From Pseudoalteromonas rubra (lineage in GTDB: Bacteria; Pseudomonadota; Gammaproteobacteria; Enterobacterales; Alteromonadaceae), in the NCBI RefSeq assembly GCF_001482385.1, contig NZ_CP013611.1:4161501-4225500 (forward strand): 64,000 nucleotides of DNA, in the 5' to 3' direction. A program made the translations under genes and the position numbers. Shown here piece by piece: positions 27,691-39,200 of the stretch (the first letter of the stretch is position 1; each line of letters begins with the position of its first letter). The notes below the pieces were generated by a model that was not told the DNA's origin, made no database searches, and worked only from the letters and a program-made list of their open reading frames with translations.

Positions 27691-29028
27691 TTAATGGATG
27701 CGCTCTAGCGTTACCTTACCGCCAGACAGCCCACCGCCGCCATTGTAATCCAGTTTAGCGTATATCTTTCCGCCATCGACCTTGAATTTGATGCGGCCAA
27801 CGCCTGAGGAGTGATGTACTTTGGCGTATTGACTTGCGCCATTCCAGTTGTAAATGGCGTATTCTTCCAGTACAGGTTCATAGCCATCTCGAATACCTGA
27901 GATCATCACCTTGTAAGCGCTGTTACCTGCAATCGCCATATAAGCGGGTAATGCAACCCAGCTACTGTTTGCAGGTAAACTGATGTTGGCTGTCAGTTTA
28001 CCCGGTAAATAGGCTGAACCTGAGTCTGCGCTAGTCGTTCCACCGATGGCCGGGACATGTCCTTTTACTTTGGTATTTTTCAGAATCACATTGTGTTGCC
28101 ACCAGTCCTGACCGGTCATGCCATTGACCGTGATCACGCCGCCGTTATCGGCATCAATCACGGTGCGGTAACGACTATTACTGGCACCACCTTGCGTAAA
28201 GACACCGTTAATATCAAGCGTTCTGGAATTTTTAACCTTAAATACGGTTTTCACGCCTTCAGCATAAAAATTACTGATCTGGTTGTTCCAGGTTTTGTGA
28301 TCCGCAGGGCCATAGATCTCGACACCGACCTGAGAGTTCTGAACGGTTGAGTTTGTTATATTGCTGCCCATAGCGGCAAGCTTGAGGCCTGTGTGTGAGC
28401 CTTCAACATAGATGTTGTCGAACACGTTGACATTATTAAACCAGCCGTTTGGCTCGATATTCCAGTACGCCGGATCACTCCCATTACCATGTAAATGAAT
28501 GCCATAATTGACGTTGGCAATAAACAGATCCTCAAAGCGGCTCCAGATCACCCATTTACCGTAAATACCATTATCAAACCCGGAAATATCCAGTTTAGAG
28601 AAATTTGAACGATAAGAGGCAAATGGGATATCAATCGCAGTGCCTTGCTTAAAACTCGCCGTCTGTACCAGAGCCAGATCATGGACTTCTACATTATGCG
28701 CTACTTTTAGCAGGCTGATATTGGCATTGGTCGTCAGTCGCGACAGGTTACGCTTCTCACCATATAACTTAATTCTTGAGTTGTGTGAGCCCTTCACACG
28801 CGTTACATCCAGCGTGTTAGAAACATTAAAAGTACCTGCGGGGATGTAAACACTTTTATCATTCTGTACCGCGTAATCTATGGCAGCCTGAATTTGCGCT
28901 GAGTCATCACGGTTATCGTTGGCAATGGCACCAAAACGTGGGTCAGTGATTGAAATCGTGTCTGCGTCCAGTGCAGCCGCAGATGAAGAGATCAGCACAA
29001 GACCGATCAAAGAAACCTTGTAGTTCAT
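27691..29028 (-). CDS. secreted right-handed beta-helix protein (Pectate_lyase_3 type)
   Basis: A 445-residue exported protein. Signal peptide MNYKVSLIGLVLISSSAAA is followed by the Pectate_lyase_3 opening (ITDPRFGAIANDNRDDSAQI, then AAIDYA and VYIPAGTFNVS), then rungs of a beta helix rich in Asn and short turns up to about residue 330, and a C-terminal beta-rich part with VGRIKFKVDGGKIYAKLDYN. This fold occurs in polysaccharide lyases, epimerases and phage tailspikes. No catalytic residues can be named from sequence. An action on an extracellular polysaccharide is the most likely role. The ATG has AAGGATAATT upstream. It lies downstream of a chemoreceptor on the same strand but a terminator separates them. 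Confidence 0.75.
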   Translation of the reverse strand: MNYKVSLIGLVLISSSAAALDADTISITDPRFGAIANDNRDDSAQIQAAIDYAVQNDKSVYIPAGTFNVSNTLDVTRVKGSHNSRIKLYGEKRNLSRLTTNANISLLKVAHNVEVHDLALVQTASFKQGTAIDIPFASYRSNFSKLDISGFDNGIYGKWVIWSRFEDLFIANVNYGIHLHGNGSDPAYWNIEPNGWFNNVNVFDNIYVEGSHTGLKLAAMGSNITNSTVQNSQVGVEIYGPADHKTWNNQISNFYAEGVKTVFKVKNSRTLDINGVFTQGGASNSRYRTVIDADNGGVITVNGMTGQDWWQHNVILKNTKVKGHVPAIGGTTSADSGSAYLPGKLTANISLPANSSWVALPAYMAIAGNSAYKVMISGIRDGYEPVLEEYAIYNWNGASQYAKVHHSSGVGRIKFKVDGGKIYAKLDYNGGGGLSGGKVTLERIH

Positions 29029-29174
29029 AATTATCCTTATAATTATATGAAAATATCCAGAAAAGAGCAGGGTTATTACCCAATAAGGATACTAATGAAA
29101 AGAACAGGAAAGTGCACCATTTTATTTTAAAAACATGCATTTATTGAGCCTGGACTTGAGAAACCAGCAATTAT

Positions 29175-29210
29175 AAAAAATGACAAGTGCACAACGTGTA
29201 CACCTGTCAT
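29175..29210 (-). terminator. rho-independent terminator of the 29226 chemoreceptor gene
   Basis: On the minus strand, ATGACAGGTGTACA and TGTGCACTTGTCAT pair at 12 of 14 positions around a 3-base loop and are followed directly by TTTTTTA. It lies 16 bp after the stop codon. Confidence 0.85.
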
Positions 29211-29225
29211 GTTGCATGAACAGTG

Positions 29226-31238
29226 CTAACTTCTCAACCTGAATTTACGTACCAACTGAGCCAGTTGCTCTGCTTGTTTATTGAGTTCTTGCGCAGACAG
29301 CGCAGCAACCTGGGTATCTTGCAAAGAACTCTGGCTGGATTGCTCGATATTTGTAATGTCCTGGGCCATTTCGCTGGCGACCACAGATTGCTCCTCAGTG
29401 GCTGTGGCAATAGCCTGGATCATAGCGGCAATTTCTGATGCGCTTTGCACAATATCATCCAGCTGGGTACCCGCGGCCTCAGCCATCGACACACTTTGAT
29501 CAACCTGAGATACGCTGTTTTGCATTGAGCTGACCGCATGTTCGGTCTGAGACTGAATAGACTGTACGGTTGATACCACTTCTTCGGTTGCCTTGGAGGT
29601 CCGCTCTGCCAGCGTTCTTACTTCGTCGGCGACTACCGCAAAGCCGCGACCCTGCTCACCGGCCCGAGCTGCCTCAATGGCAGCATTTAATGCAAGCAGG
29701 TTAGTTTGCTCAGCAATGCTGCCAATGACACCAATCACATTACCAATCTGACTGCTCAGTTCACCCAGGTGAGTTACATTTTCAGCGGTTTTCTGTACGT
29801 TTTGCGAGGCGGTTTTTATCTTACTGACGGTTTGCCCAACGGTTTCTCCCCCACCAGATGCTAAAGTACGAGCCTGGTCGGCATGGCTGGCAGCAACCTG
29901 GCTTTGTGATGCAACTTCAGAGACGGTGGCGCTCATCTCTTCAATGGCGGTTGCAACCTGAGTTGACTGATCTGCCGAAGAGCGGCTGCGAGACGCGATT
30001 TGATCATTGGCCTCGGCAATATCCTGGCTGGAAGTACGAACATCGTCGACGACGTGTGCAATAGAATGGAGCAGTTCGTTCAAAGAGCGGGCCATTTTAT
30101 TGGTGGCTTCAGCGAGCCCGTCAATTTCATCCTGACCTTTGTGGTCAATGTCTCTGTCTGAGATATCACCGGCACTGATCCGTTCTGACACTCCCAGCAC
30201 CTGGTTCAGTCTGGAGACAATGGAATTGCTTATCAGATAGGCAATGACCATGCCTAAAACAGCGGCAATTAACGTGATCACTATGATGACAATCGACGTT
30301 GACGTGAGCCCTTCAACTAACAGTTCCAATGCACCAGTTGCATCGTCGATTTCCTCTCTTGCAGACACATCGAGGATTTTTGCGATATCCTGAATGTACT
30401 TTTTGTCCAGTTCGCTGAGTGTCGCGGAGGCCTGCTTAAATGCAGTGGGATCATAACTGTTAAACACCGCTGTTGCTTCATCCCGGATGGCTTTATATAA
30501 GCGCTTGATGGTCGCGATGTCCTGTAGTTCGTTAGGCTTTTGCTCCAGTGGGATCAGGAGATTTAAGTATTCTTCAAAGCTGGCTGCATCGTCGTTAAAG
30601 TCTGCCTCTGCATTTGTATTACCAGTCGTATGAGAATAGACCGCCGCTATCATACCTCCGGCTTCGTCAACCAACTCCAGATAGTACCGAACGCCAGGAA
30701 GGTCATCATTAAGCGACTCCTGCAAATCGGTTGATTGCATTGCGTCGCTAAACTCTTGTTCTTTTAGTTTATCTAGCAGCGCTTCTAACTGCTCTCCGGT
30801 TGAGGAATCCAGGCGATCAACACGCGCTTTAATACGTTGGTATGCATCAGGGTCATAACGGCCAAAAACATCTTGATTCACGCGTTGATGGTAAGTCGTA
30901 ATGTTCTTGAGAATATGGGCCATTTTTTCTCTATCTGCTTGTTTAGCAGACTCGTAACGATACAGCTCTGTGTGCACTTCTTTATATTTTCGGAATACGT
31001 CATTAAAGGCGGATTTTTTACTCGTATCACCATTCATATATCCGAGTGCTGTACTTTTGAGCTGGTGCTCGGTATCCAGTAACCGACTATAGAGGATCAT
31101 AGCTGGCAGGTCGTCGCCAATCACTTCCTGCGCACGGGCGGTTTCGGTCGCTACCTTAAACCACACGAGTGTACTGGACATCACCATTAGTACAATCAGA
31201 ACACCAAAGGCTGAGTAGAGCTTATTACTGAGTTTCAT
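29226..31238 (-). CDS. methyl-accepting chemotaxis protein with helical periplasmic domain
   Basis: A 670-residue chemoreceptor. TM1 is residues ~9-28 ([19 protein letters not shown]). The periplasmic domain of about 280 residues is almost wholly helical and charged, consistent with a double four-helix (HBM-like) sensor. TM2 ([20 protein letters not shown], ~311-330) is followed by HAMP and the signalling bundle with [19 protein letters not shown] at about 510-528 and [18 protein letters not shown]. It signals to CheA at the inner membrane. It differs from the receptor at 18985 in its sensor, so it is not part of that duplication. Ligand unknown. Confidence 0.9.
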   Translation of the reverse strand: MKLSNKLYSAFGVLIVLMVMSSTLVWFKVATETARAQEVIGDDLPAMILYSRLLDTEHQLKSTALGYMNGDTSKKSAFNDVFRKYKEVHTELYRYESAKQADREKMAHILKNITTYHQRVNQDVFGRYDPDAYQRIKARVDRLDSSTGEQLEALLDKLKEQEFSDAMQSTDLQESLNDDLPGVRYYLELVDEAGGMIAAVYSHTTGNTNAEADFNDDAASFEEYLNLLIPLEQKPNELQDIATIKRLYKAIRDEATAVFNSYDPTAFKQASATLSELDKKYIQDIAKILDVSAREEIDDATGALELLVEGLTSTSIVIIVITLIAAVLGMVIAYLISNSIVSRLNQVLGVSERISAGDISDRDIDHKGQDEIDGLAEATNKMARSLNELLHSIAHVVDDVRTSSQDIAEANDQIASRSRSSADQSTQVATAIEEMSATVSEVASQSQVAASHADQARTLASGGGETVGQTVSKIKTASQNVQKTAENVTHLGELSSQIGNVIGVIGSIAEQTNLLALNAAIEAARAGEQGRGFAVVADEVRTLAERTSKATEEVVSTVQSIQSQTEHAVSSMQNSVSQVDQSVSMAEAAGTQLDDIVQSASEIAAMIQAIATATEEQSVVASEMAQDITNIEQSSQSSLQDTQVAALSAQELNKQAEQLAQLVRKFRLRS

Positions 31239-31894
31239 AGGATCACCAAGTTTGAAAGAGGCGTCATCCGTGGCTTACTTTTCATTGTGTTATCGTTCAT
31301 AATTAAAGTCGTTAATTGCAAAAAGTGGCAACTTTTATCTTTGATGTAGCATCAAATTTAGCACTGTCATGACGGCCACCCATAAATGAACAGTACATTC
31401 TTGAAACGTTCCAAAAGTGAGAAGAATTTTGTCGTTTTCGAATGCTACTTTTTGAGCGAGCTGTGTTGGACAGTAATTTGGTTTTATATTTACGCAACAA
31501 TTAGAAAACCACTATAAAAATAGACTTAGCCTATTTCCATGTAGAGAACGTTTTTATTGCAGTTTTATTGACTTAAACCAATATGTTGTGAATATAAACG
31601 AGTGACTTATGAGATGTTTAATAAGCCCTATTAAAGATCTCATAATTGGTTCCAGGCTTTATCGTTAGACTAGGCTGTGCAAAAGCCGCGGCCTTTCCGA
31701 ACTGGCGTTTTGGCAGGTCTGAAGTGGCATTTTTGATTATGGGCCCCTTTAACCTCTCAAGCCTTATTTACCGATGCTGCTATGTTTCATATGTTTAAAT
31801 GCGATGCTTTTATGCAGGCGTTATTGTTCTGCTATTGGCCATATAAAACTATGCGAGGGTGTTCAAGTTCGGCTGTTATATCATATTTAAAGCA
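31239..31894. other. intergenic region between the chemoreceptor and the exported-protein island
   Basis: About 650 bp, AT-rich near 31240-31560, with no frame that looks like a gene on either strand. It marks the left limit of the island of exported proteins. No insertion-sequence end or direct repeat was recognised here. Confidence 0.5.
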
Positions 31895-31924
31895 AAGTAA
31901 CTGCCGTGATGGAGGCAGTTACTT
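31895..31924. terminator. hairpin after the 31937 gene
   Basis: AAGTAACTGCC pairs perfectly with GGCAGTTACTT (11 bp), loop of 8 bases, immediately beyond the stop codon of the minus-strand gene. Confidence 0.65.
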
Positions 31925-31936
31925 ATCAACATGATG

Positions 31937-32728
31937 TTAAGGCTTGATTTGGCAGGGCGCTGGGCCACATAGCGGGGTGGTTGCGGGTTGTATTTCATAT
32001 TCATATGCATACTGAATATAGTTTCTGTCATAAATGTTTGTACACTGTCCTGTTTCAGCGGTTAGGTAGGATTCATTGGCCGTTCTCTGGCCCAACTGAA
32101 CAGTAAAGAAGCGCCCGTCATTAATTTGCTCATTGAAATAAACTCTGTCCGGAACCGCGTTTATTCTTTTGGGTCCGGTGCAACCATGTATGCGATAATA
32201 GTAAGTAAAATCCTGTTTATAAAACGCTCTACGAGGGTATACGGTTTTTATATTCTGGCTAAATTCATCTGGCATGATCATGACAGCTAGGTCTTCCCAT
32301 TGCTGACCTTCTTCTAACTTTAAGATACGGCCCAGTTTGGTAACGCCATCACCTTTATACAAATATAACACCGAATCATCACTGTATTTTTGTTGCACAC
32401 GAAGTGAGTGGAGGCGTTCAATGCCGGGACTATCCTGGCAATCGCCAGCGCCCTGAATGGTTACCGGTTTTTGTTGCTCAAAGGCATTAACCAGCAAAGC
32501 ATAGCTGGCTTTGCCACTGGCTGTATTCAACGATAAAGTCCAGTGTTGTTGGTATTCACTTGCAACACAGGCTGCGGGTGTTCTTGATTGAACCGGGCTG
32601 GCCAGCTCTATCAGTACGATATCATCCTGGACCGTCAGAGAGTCTATTTGGCTACTGGCATGACACATTGGACTGGCACACAGTATCGCAAAGGTAAATA
32701 CACGTGCCTGAGGCGCAGAGTTAAACAT
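31937..32728 (-). CDS. secreted protein with the island's small Cys domain and a unique C-terminal half
   Basis: A 263-residue exported protein, not a recognised family. Signal peptide to about CHA-S25. Residues ~28-110 are the domain shared by seven proteins in this island: a beta strand like IDSLTVQDDIVLIEL, then PAACVASEYQQHWTLSLNTA, SGKASYALLVNAFEQ and a second Cys in GAGDCQDSPG. The C-terminal half (YYYRIHGCTGPKRI, DRVYFNEQ) is not shared with the others and has further Cys residues (ending LCGPAPCQIKP). It is divergent from the next small protein, 102 bp apart, so a shared control region is likely. Function unknown; probably periplasmic or secreted. Confidence 0.7.
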   Translation of the reverse strand: MFNSAPQARVFTFAILCASPMCHASSQIDSLTVQDDIVLIELASPVQSRTPAACVASEYQQHWTLSLNTASGKASYALLVNAFEQQKPVTIQGAGDCQDSPGIERLHSLRVQQKYSDDSVLYLYKGDGVTKLGRILKLEEGQQWEDLAVMIMPDEFSQNIKTVYPRRAFYKQDFTYYYRIHGCTGPKRINAVPDRVYFNEQINDGRFFTVQLGQRTANESYLTAETGQCTNIYDRNYIQYAYEYEIQPATTPLCGPAPCQIKP

Positions 32729-32830
32729 GTGAGAAATTCCGTATCTGTTTTATTTTTGGGGATTTTACATTGCTTTTCAGAGACCGAAAAGCGAAAATAG
32801 GTACTAACTAAAATAAAAACACAAAGATTC

Positions 32831-33187
32831 ATGCCCATTAAAATCTGCTTGTTTATGATAATTAGCCTGCTAGGGCTGGGGAAAGTGTTCGCAGAGCCAA
32901 TAAAATCAACGCCTCGTGCATTTTTAGGCGAAGTAGAAATCGTAAATGATGTGGTGTATTTTCAGGCTCTTCTGCCTGATATCGCCTCAATCGGTTGTGC
33001 TAGCACGGATGCGCCATTTCATTGGGCGTTCTCTTTGAATTCTGCGGAAGGTCCTTCTTTGTATCGGGCTATATTAGCCGCTCAATCCGGCAATGTTCAG
33101 CTGGCTGTCACTCCCGCAGGGGACTGTGCAGTCGCATCTGGGGTCGCGCGTCCTGCAGCCATCACACTATTAAAACCCAAACAATAA
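32831..33187 (+). CDS. small secreted single-domain protein of the island family
   Basis: A 118-residue protein: signal peptide MPIKICLFMIISLLGLGKVFA, then only the shared small Cys domain (EVEIVNDVVYFQALLPDI, GCASTDAPFHWAFSLNSAEG, SLYRAILAAQ, AGDCAVASG). It is 82 bp upstream of the long Fn3-like protein gene on the same strand and may be co-transcribed with it. Similar single-domain paralogues sit next to the other Fn3-like protein (52514 and 48577). Confidence 0.7.
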   Translation: MPIKICLFMIISLLGLGKVFAEPIKSTPRAFLGEVEIVNDVVYFQALLPDIASIGCASTDAPFHWAFSLNSAEGPSLYRAILAAQSGNVQLAVTPAGDCAVASGVARPAAITLLKPKQ

Positions 33188-33269
33188 CCAGACGACTCAG
33201 CGGCAATGTTTGAGTCAGCACGAAGGAAATAGCCGCATTTGCGGCATATGAACTAATATCAGGGACATT

Positions 33270-36089
33270 ATGAAACTCTCACCCGTTTTATTACTGATGG
33301 CAGTGCTTTGTCACATGCCGGTTTATGCATCATTACTTTCGCTATCGAGCTATGACTTGCTCGATAGCCGCCCTGAAGTGCCCGCACGAACACCAAATGC
33401 TCGTCAGGAGTGGGATGATTACCTGCTGACGCTTAAGCACTTAGAAAATGGTGAACGGGTGTTAACCTGGCATCCCCAGGCTGGTCAGACGATATATAAA
33501 GTGGCATACAAAACCTCTGGTGGGGCCTGGACAGAGAAACTAACCACAGATACTCAGTTCGCGATTGATGCCTCTTTGTCGGGTGCGGTGGAATTTAAAG
33601 TAACCGGGTGCGAAAGCGAATTGCTGTGCCGTGACTATGGCAATGAACTCAGCACGATATTAGATGAACACAATAATGGTTTCCTCTATCTGCCACAGTA
33701 TGTACCGGGTAACACCGCTTTTCGTGTTTCTTATACTCAAGTTGCTGATGCCACGCGTTATACCTTGCAGCGCAGCAAAAGTGACAATGAATTTAAAGAC
33801 ATAGCAAACCGGGCACACCGAACGGGTTTTGCACAGGGACATTACGATGAAAGCGTGCTGGCTGCAGGGCGTTATTGCTATCGACTGGTGACTCACGACG
33901 CAACACAAGCTGCACGGGTTTCTGCGCCAGCATGTACCGAAGTCGACATGAGAACGATGCGAACGCCGGAACATTTTGTTGCGCAAGCCCAGGCGCAGGG
34001 CATCTATAAACTGAGCTGGCCTGACGTTGAGCGCGCCGACTACTATCGCCTTGAACGGGAGTCGTTAACTCTGGTTACATCAGAATCTGAGTCTGGGTCA
34101 CAAGTGACTGAGCCTGCAATGATAACAGCGGACTCAGCGACACGCTTTGCACGCAGCGCGCGAATGGTCCAAGCAACACCGATGACTGAAAAACGCACCT
34201 ACCTTAAATCCTGGCAACTAGTCGGAGATGATAAAAATACCGACAAAACTCAGGTTCATACCCTGGATACTTTCGAGCTTTCGGGTGCACAAAACTATCG
34301 TTTATCAGCGTGTGATAAGCAAGCCCAGTGTTCAGCGCCTAAGACATTGTCTTATACTGTACCGGTAGCACATATGGTAAAAGGGCTGCCCGAGTCAGCA
34401 ACAGCTCAAGCGCTTAATCAGAACACAGTAAAACTGAACTGGGTAGACGTGCCTGGCGCCGACACCTACACGGTGACTATGTCGCGTAAAGGCGCTTACT
34501 GGCAGTCCCGTTATACCGGGATCACCGATACCAGCTTTACTCAGGAAATTTATTTGGCCGGAGACTACCGATTTGAAATTCAGGCATGTCTGGATTCCGG
34601 GTTTTGCGGTCAGACAAGTCAGGTCGGCACTGAGCTGCGTTTTTCATTGGGCTCAAACTCAAGTATGACACCCTCTGTGTTGGTTGTGCCTGAGCGGGTA
34701 AATCCAGGGGCCGCGTTTGAGATCAAATGGGCAGCGCCACGTAGTGGCGAAGTGGCCCAATACGAAGTACAGGGCGAATTACAAAGTACGCTGATCAAGG
34801 GGGCTTTCGAACAAGGTCCTGATGGTTACTACGCTTTTCGTCGCCCGGCGCTGCCTCATGGCAGAAAGTACTGTTACAAAGTGCGCGCCTGGTTCACCAC
34901 CGGAGAAGCGGGGGCTTATACCCCGACCCAATGTGTTGCCGTTGGCGAGACGGTATTTGATGAAGTAGACAACTTTCAGATAAATCACGTTTCTCGCTAT
35001 GACTTTAATGTCAGCTGGGAAGCAAAGCAGGGGGCCAGTGCCTATCTGCTTGAACTGCAAACGCGTACCGATGATGGCAAAATTCGCTGGCAGCCTGTCT
35101 ATTATGGTGAGCAAACGCGAGTAATGCAGCAGCTTGGGCCATATCATTTGCATCACTATAACCGTCTCGGTCATTTGGCCATGCGTGTATCAGCGTGTAA
35201 CAGTGAACGCGTGTGTGGTAACCATATGCGCGCTTACCTGCGTAATATTTCCACCGCTGCGTTTTTAAATCCGGTCTATTTACCACACAAAACGCCGGCT
35301 TGTATTTCAGTGCCCCAGCAGATTGAGTCTGGTGAGCCGCTCAGTGTGAATTGGTGTGAAACACAACACAGTGGTGTTGCAAAATATGAATTACTGGGGG
35401 AGCTACAGAATGTGATCCTGACCGTGACGGCGGATACCGCACGGCGTGATATGCATCAGTTAATGACCACGACCCGAAACAACTTAGAAGCTGGCAGGGA
35501 ATATTGTTACAAAGTCCGAGCTGTCTATCAGGATGGCAGTGTCAGTGGCTTTACCGATAAGGTGTGCACCCAGATTGGGCCCTTGGAGTATCCAGCTCCG
35601 ACGGACTTTTCAGTCAAAGCGCTCACTGAAAAAAATCACTTTGAGCTCAGCTGGAAAATAGTCTCTGGGGCTTCTTCCTATCTTATGGAGCAGCAAACTC
35701 GCCTGGGTGTCTGGCAAACAGTGCCTTGCCAGCTGAGGAAAGTCGCGTTTGGTTGGCTCGCTTGTACCGTGCAAGCGAGTGCAACTCAAAAAGTCCCTGA
35801 ACTAGACAAAGTCGTTTACCGAATTGCTGCCTGTAGCCGCCATGGTAAGTGTGGCAACTTTACGCGATTATCCTTTAACCCAAATCCCGCGCCTGTTATG
35901 TACCGTGATTCACTGGGCAACTTATATCAGGCTGAACAAGCTGTGGGCGTAGGCGCTATCGCCTACTACAAGCGCGTTAAAGGCCCCCAAGGCTGGTACT
36001 GGCAACCACTGACGCTCAGCCAGTGGCAACAATTGGCGCTGCAACCTATCAAACTGAATGCTCCGAGTCTGAATGTGACGAGAAAATAA
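33270..36089 (+). CDS. large exported multi-domain Fn3-like protein
   Basis: A 939-residue protein with signal peptide MKLSPVLLLMAVLCHMPVYA and about eight beta-sandwich repeats of fibronectin-III type. Each repeat has a Trp in strand B (LNWVDVPGADTYTV, LSWPDVERADYYRL, VSWEAKQGASAYLLELQ, LSWKIVSGASSYLMEQQ) and most end in a Cys pair (YRLSACDKQAQCSAP, FEIQACLDSGFCGQT, MRVSACNSERVCGNH, YRIAACSRHGKCGNF). The same signature is found in the N-terminal domain of both Rhs proteins and in the proteins at 45175 and 49855. It probably works outside the cell as an adhesive or scaffold protein. The Rhs gene follows 150 bp downstream on the same strand, with a hairpin between. It lacks any visible enzyme domain or surface anchor. 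Confidence 0.75.
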   Translation: MKLSPVLLLMAVLCHMPVYASLLSLSSYDLLDSRPEVPARTPNARQEWDDYLLTLKHLENGERVLTWHPQAGQTIYKVAYKTSGGAWTEKLTTDTQFAIDASLSGAVEFKVTGCESELLCRDYGNELSTILDEHNNGFLYLPQYVPGNTAFRVSYTQVADATRYTLQRSKSDNEFKDIANRAHRTGFAQGHYDESVLAAGRYCYRLVTHDATQAARVSAPACTEVDMRTMRTPEHFVAQAQAQGIYKLSWPDVERADYYRLERESLTLVTSESESGSQVTEPAMITADSATRFARSARMVQATPMTEKRTYLKSWQLVGDDKNTDKTQVHTLDTFELSGAQNYRLSACDKQAQCSAPKTLSYTVPVAHMVKGLPESATAQALNQNTVKLNWVDVPGADTYTVTMSRKGAYWQSRYTGITDTSFTQEIYLAGDYRFEIQACLDSGFCGQTSQVGTELRFSLGSNSSMTPSVLVVPERVNPGAAFEIKWAAPRSGEVAQYEVQGELQSTLIKGAFEQGPDGYYAFRRPALPHGRKYCYKVRAWFTTGEAGAYTPTQCVAVGETVFDEVDNFQINHVSRYDFNVSWEAKQGASAYLLELQTRTDDGKIRWQPVYYGEQTRVMQQLGPYHLHHYNRLGHLAMRVSACNSERVCGNHMRAYLRNISTAAFLNPVYLPHKTPACISVPQQIESGEPLSVNWCETQHSGVAKYELLGELQNVILTVTADTARRDMHQLMTTTRNNLEAGREYCYKVRAVYQDGSVSGFTDKVCTQIGPLEYPAPTDFSVKALTEKNHFELSWKIVSGASSYLMEQQTRLGVWQTVPCQLRKVAFGWLACTVQASATQKVPELDKVVYRIAACSRHGKCGNFTRLSFNPNPAPVMYRDSLGNLYQAEQAVGVGAIAYYKRVKGPQGWYWQPLTLSQWQQLALQPIKLNAPSLNVTRK

Positions 36090-36143
36090 CACATTGCCAA
36101 CGGTGCATTGGCTCACACATACAGAGTCACCACGTCATCAAAC

Positions 36144-36182
36144 CGCCTGCCTGTCTGTAGCTTAGGCTATGCGTGGCAGGCG
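36144..36182 (+). terminator. hairpin between the Fn3-like gene and rhs gene 1
   Basis: CGCCTGCC (36144-36151) pairs with GGCAGGCG (36175-36182); the intervening bases contain a nested TAGC/GCTA pair. AAAAATAAT follows. Could attenuate rather than fully stop read-through. Confidence 0.5.
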
Positions 36183-36239
36183 AAAAATAATACACACTGG
36201 AAACATGCTACTGCGAAAAAGTACCAATAAGGAGGTCTT

Positions 36240-39200
36240 TTGAAAAGACGGTTAATCTCAGTCAGACGCAGTGCCATGCTGTTAGCCCTGATGGGCTTCA
36301 ACAGTATGGCGTCGACTGATAAGCCTACCAGCTACACCCTCAAATGGAGTGAGGTTGAAGGCGCTTCACATTATTTATTAGAAGAAAAACAAAGTGATGG
36401 GAGCTGGAAGGGGGTTCATGAACAGCAAACTGCTGAGCAACAGGCGACAATCAGCAAAACCAGTCACGGTAAATACACCTATCGGGTTAGTGGTTGTATT
36501 ACAGACAGCAGTCAGACAGTGCACTGTGGAGAAGAGATCGCGGAATATAGTGACCCTCTGACAATTGATACCGCGAATATCGTGCCTGGTGACGATATTT
36601 TTAACTTTTTTGCTGCCACCAATGACAGTAATTTGGTGGACTTGCCAGCACCTGGTACGGGCAATATCACCGCGGTTACGCCAGGTCAATTCAGAATTGA
36701 TGAGTCGGGAAATGCCACGTATCACATACCGTTTGACTTGCCGATTGGGCCAGCTGGTGTAAAGCCCGAACTGGGGCTGAGTTACTCAAGCTCTAACACA
36801 CATATAGGTACTGCCGGTATCGGCTGGTCGTTGAGTGGCCTTTCTGTCATCGCACGTTGTCCAAAGTCGCATTTTTACGACAAGCTCGGCAATACATTTG
36901 TTGAGGACGTGCAGCTGGATCAAAATGATGCATTTTGTGTTGACGGACAGCGTCTTATTGAGATTGAAAATGGGAAATTCCGTACCGAGCAGGATACGTT
37001 TACAGAATACCAAATCTCGTTATCCGGAAGTGAAGTTTTAGGCTTTACCGCGACCACCAAGTCAAATGACACTTACTATTACGGGGAGCCTGACACCTTA
37101 GCGAGTACAGTGACGTCTAACTCAGTCAAAACCATTCAATCTGAGCTGACGGGTAATTTAGCGATTGCCAACACCTGGGCACTAAGTGCTGTATCAGATC
37201 TCTATGGTAACCAGATTAACTATCAGTACATGACGTCCAATCAACAGGTAACATTACAAAAGATTACATATGGTCAGGTTGAAGTTATTCTGAATCATAG
37301 TACGTTGGGCTTAGGTGCAAAATATGGCTATCGCCTTGGGCAGCGTTATCAGCAGTCTCAATATTTAACGTCAGCTTCAATTCAGGTCAATAAAAAACAC
37401 TACCGATATTACGACCTGAAATATAATACGGTAAATAATAATAAGTATCTCACTTCGGTTACTTTACAGCGTGATGCTAATCAGGGCAAAGCGAGAGCAG
37501 TGACTTTTACCTGGGATAACTCTGCACCTGAATTTAACAATGTTGCCGACTCAACATTGGACCTGAGCGACATAGATAATGCCTATGCCAAGGTTACCCG
37601 TATTCTTGATTTGAATGGGGATGGATATTCGGATCTGATTGCACCAACCAGTGATAAAAACTGGAAAGTAAAGTTTGGCAATGACGATGGCAGTGAGAGC
37701 ATTTCAGTTGCTATTGCAAACGACCCATCATCTCACTATAGCTTCAAGAATGCGCAGGTTACCGACTTCAACGGGGACGGGCGACAAGATTTGATTATAC
37801 CTGTTCACAGTGATCAACATATCGTTTGGCAGGTTATTTACTACGAGCCGAAAGAAACGTCAATAGAATCCTGCGAAGGGGGAGCGAACGCAACTTGGAA
37901 CAGAGAGCGAGCACGTGAACTAGGGTTCTGTCGTACGGTTGTAATTAAGACAAACTTGAAGTCAAAAGAGCTGTTCAGAACGCCTAATAACCGCTCTGGC
38001 AATGCGGAATACCTAGCAGTTGATAATATACGCTTTGCTGATGTCAATGGTGATGGCCTGCTGGATTTGACCTACCTGGTTCATAATCGCAGGGCTAATC
38101 AATTTAGCTGGATTGAAAACAGTTCGGTAGTTGCCAGGCTTAATCTTGCCAATAGCGGCGGCACTGCGCATTTTGGCGATGAAATTGAGCTGTTAAATTC
38201 AGACGATTACAAACAGGACACAACAAAGGAAAGCCGCTTTGTAGCGCTGGAATGGGCAGAGCATAACGGTGATGGTCTGTCAGATGCGGTGGCTGTTATG
38301 GCTGAGTATATCTATGGCACTATCAATATGGGACACTATGGTTCAGGGATTATAGCGGGCAATATTCACCAAAGGCATGCTGTGTTTACAAACAAAGGGC
38401 TGAGTTTTGATTCGTACAGTACGTTCGCCAGTGAATCCCTGGAGGGGACTAAATACTCCTCGTCCCAATCGGATATTTTAGAACCTGAAATAAAGCTATC
38501 TGATCTCAATAGGGATGGTCTTACCGATGTGATCTATAAAGATAATGGACATTGGTACGGTGCGGTTTCAAACGGAGTTGGACATCTAAGTACCAAATTG
38601 ATTTCGCCACTGAACGACAAAAAGAAAGAAGACTTTTTGTTTATGGATTTTGATTCTGACGGCGGTGTAGATTTGGTAGTTTATGATGAAAAAAGCAAAT
38701 ACTGGCAAGTCTATGAAACACGCTCGAATACCTCAGATTATGGGTTTTATGAAACGGAAAAGTACACAGGCAACCGCAGTGCAGGTGACCGTTATCGCGC
38801 TATTCTGACACTTCAAAAGTCGGATGAAGATGCTATTCAGTATGGAGACTTCGATGGTGATGGAGCAACCGACTGGGCATTGTATTCCAGTTCCGGAAAA
38901 GAGTGGCGCATGTACCATCAGAATTATCAAAAATTTGGTCAATTATACAAGCGCAATGCTATTCATTCTTTTACAGATGGGATGGGAAATACCACCAGCG
39001 TGGAGTATAAACCGTTAACGGATGCGAGCGTCTATGAAGGCGTTGTAGAGGCTCGTTTCCCTATCCTCTCAATCACTAACCCCATCTATGTTGTTAGCAA
39101 AGCAACCAGCCCCAGTGGTTCATCCTCAGGAGGCGTAGCTTCTATTGATTATGTATATGCCAATATGGCGTTTCATGGTCAGGGTCGTGGCTTTTTGGGT

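Noticed and set aside
31312..31500. Possible small basic protein on the minus strand before the island
   Set aside because: No ribosome site, no domain, sequence rich in Lys/Ser as expected of translated AT-rich spacer.
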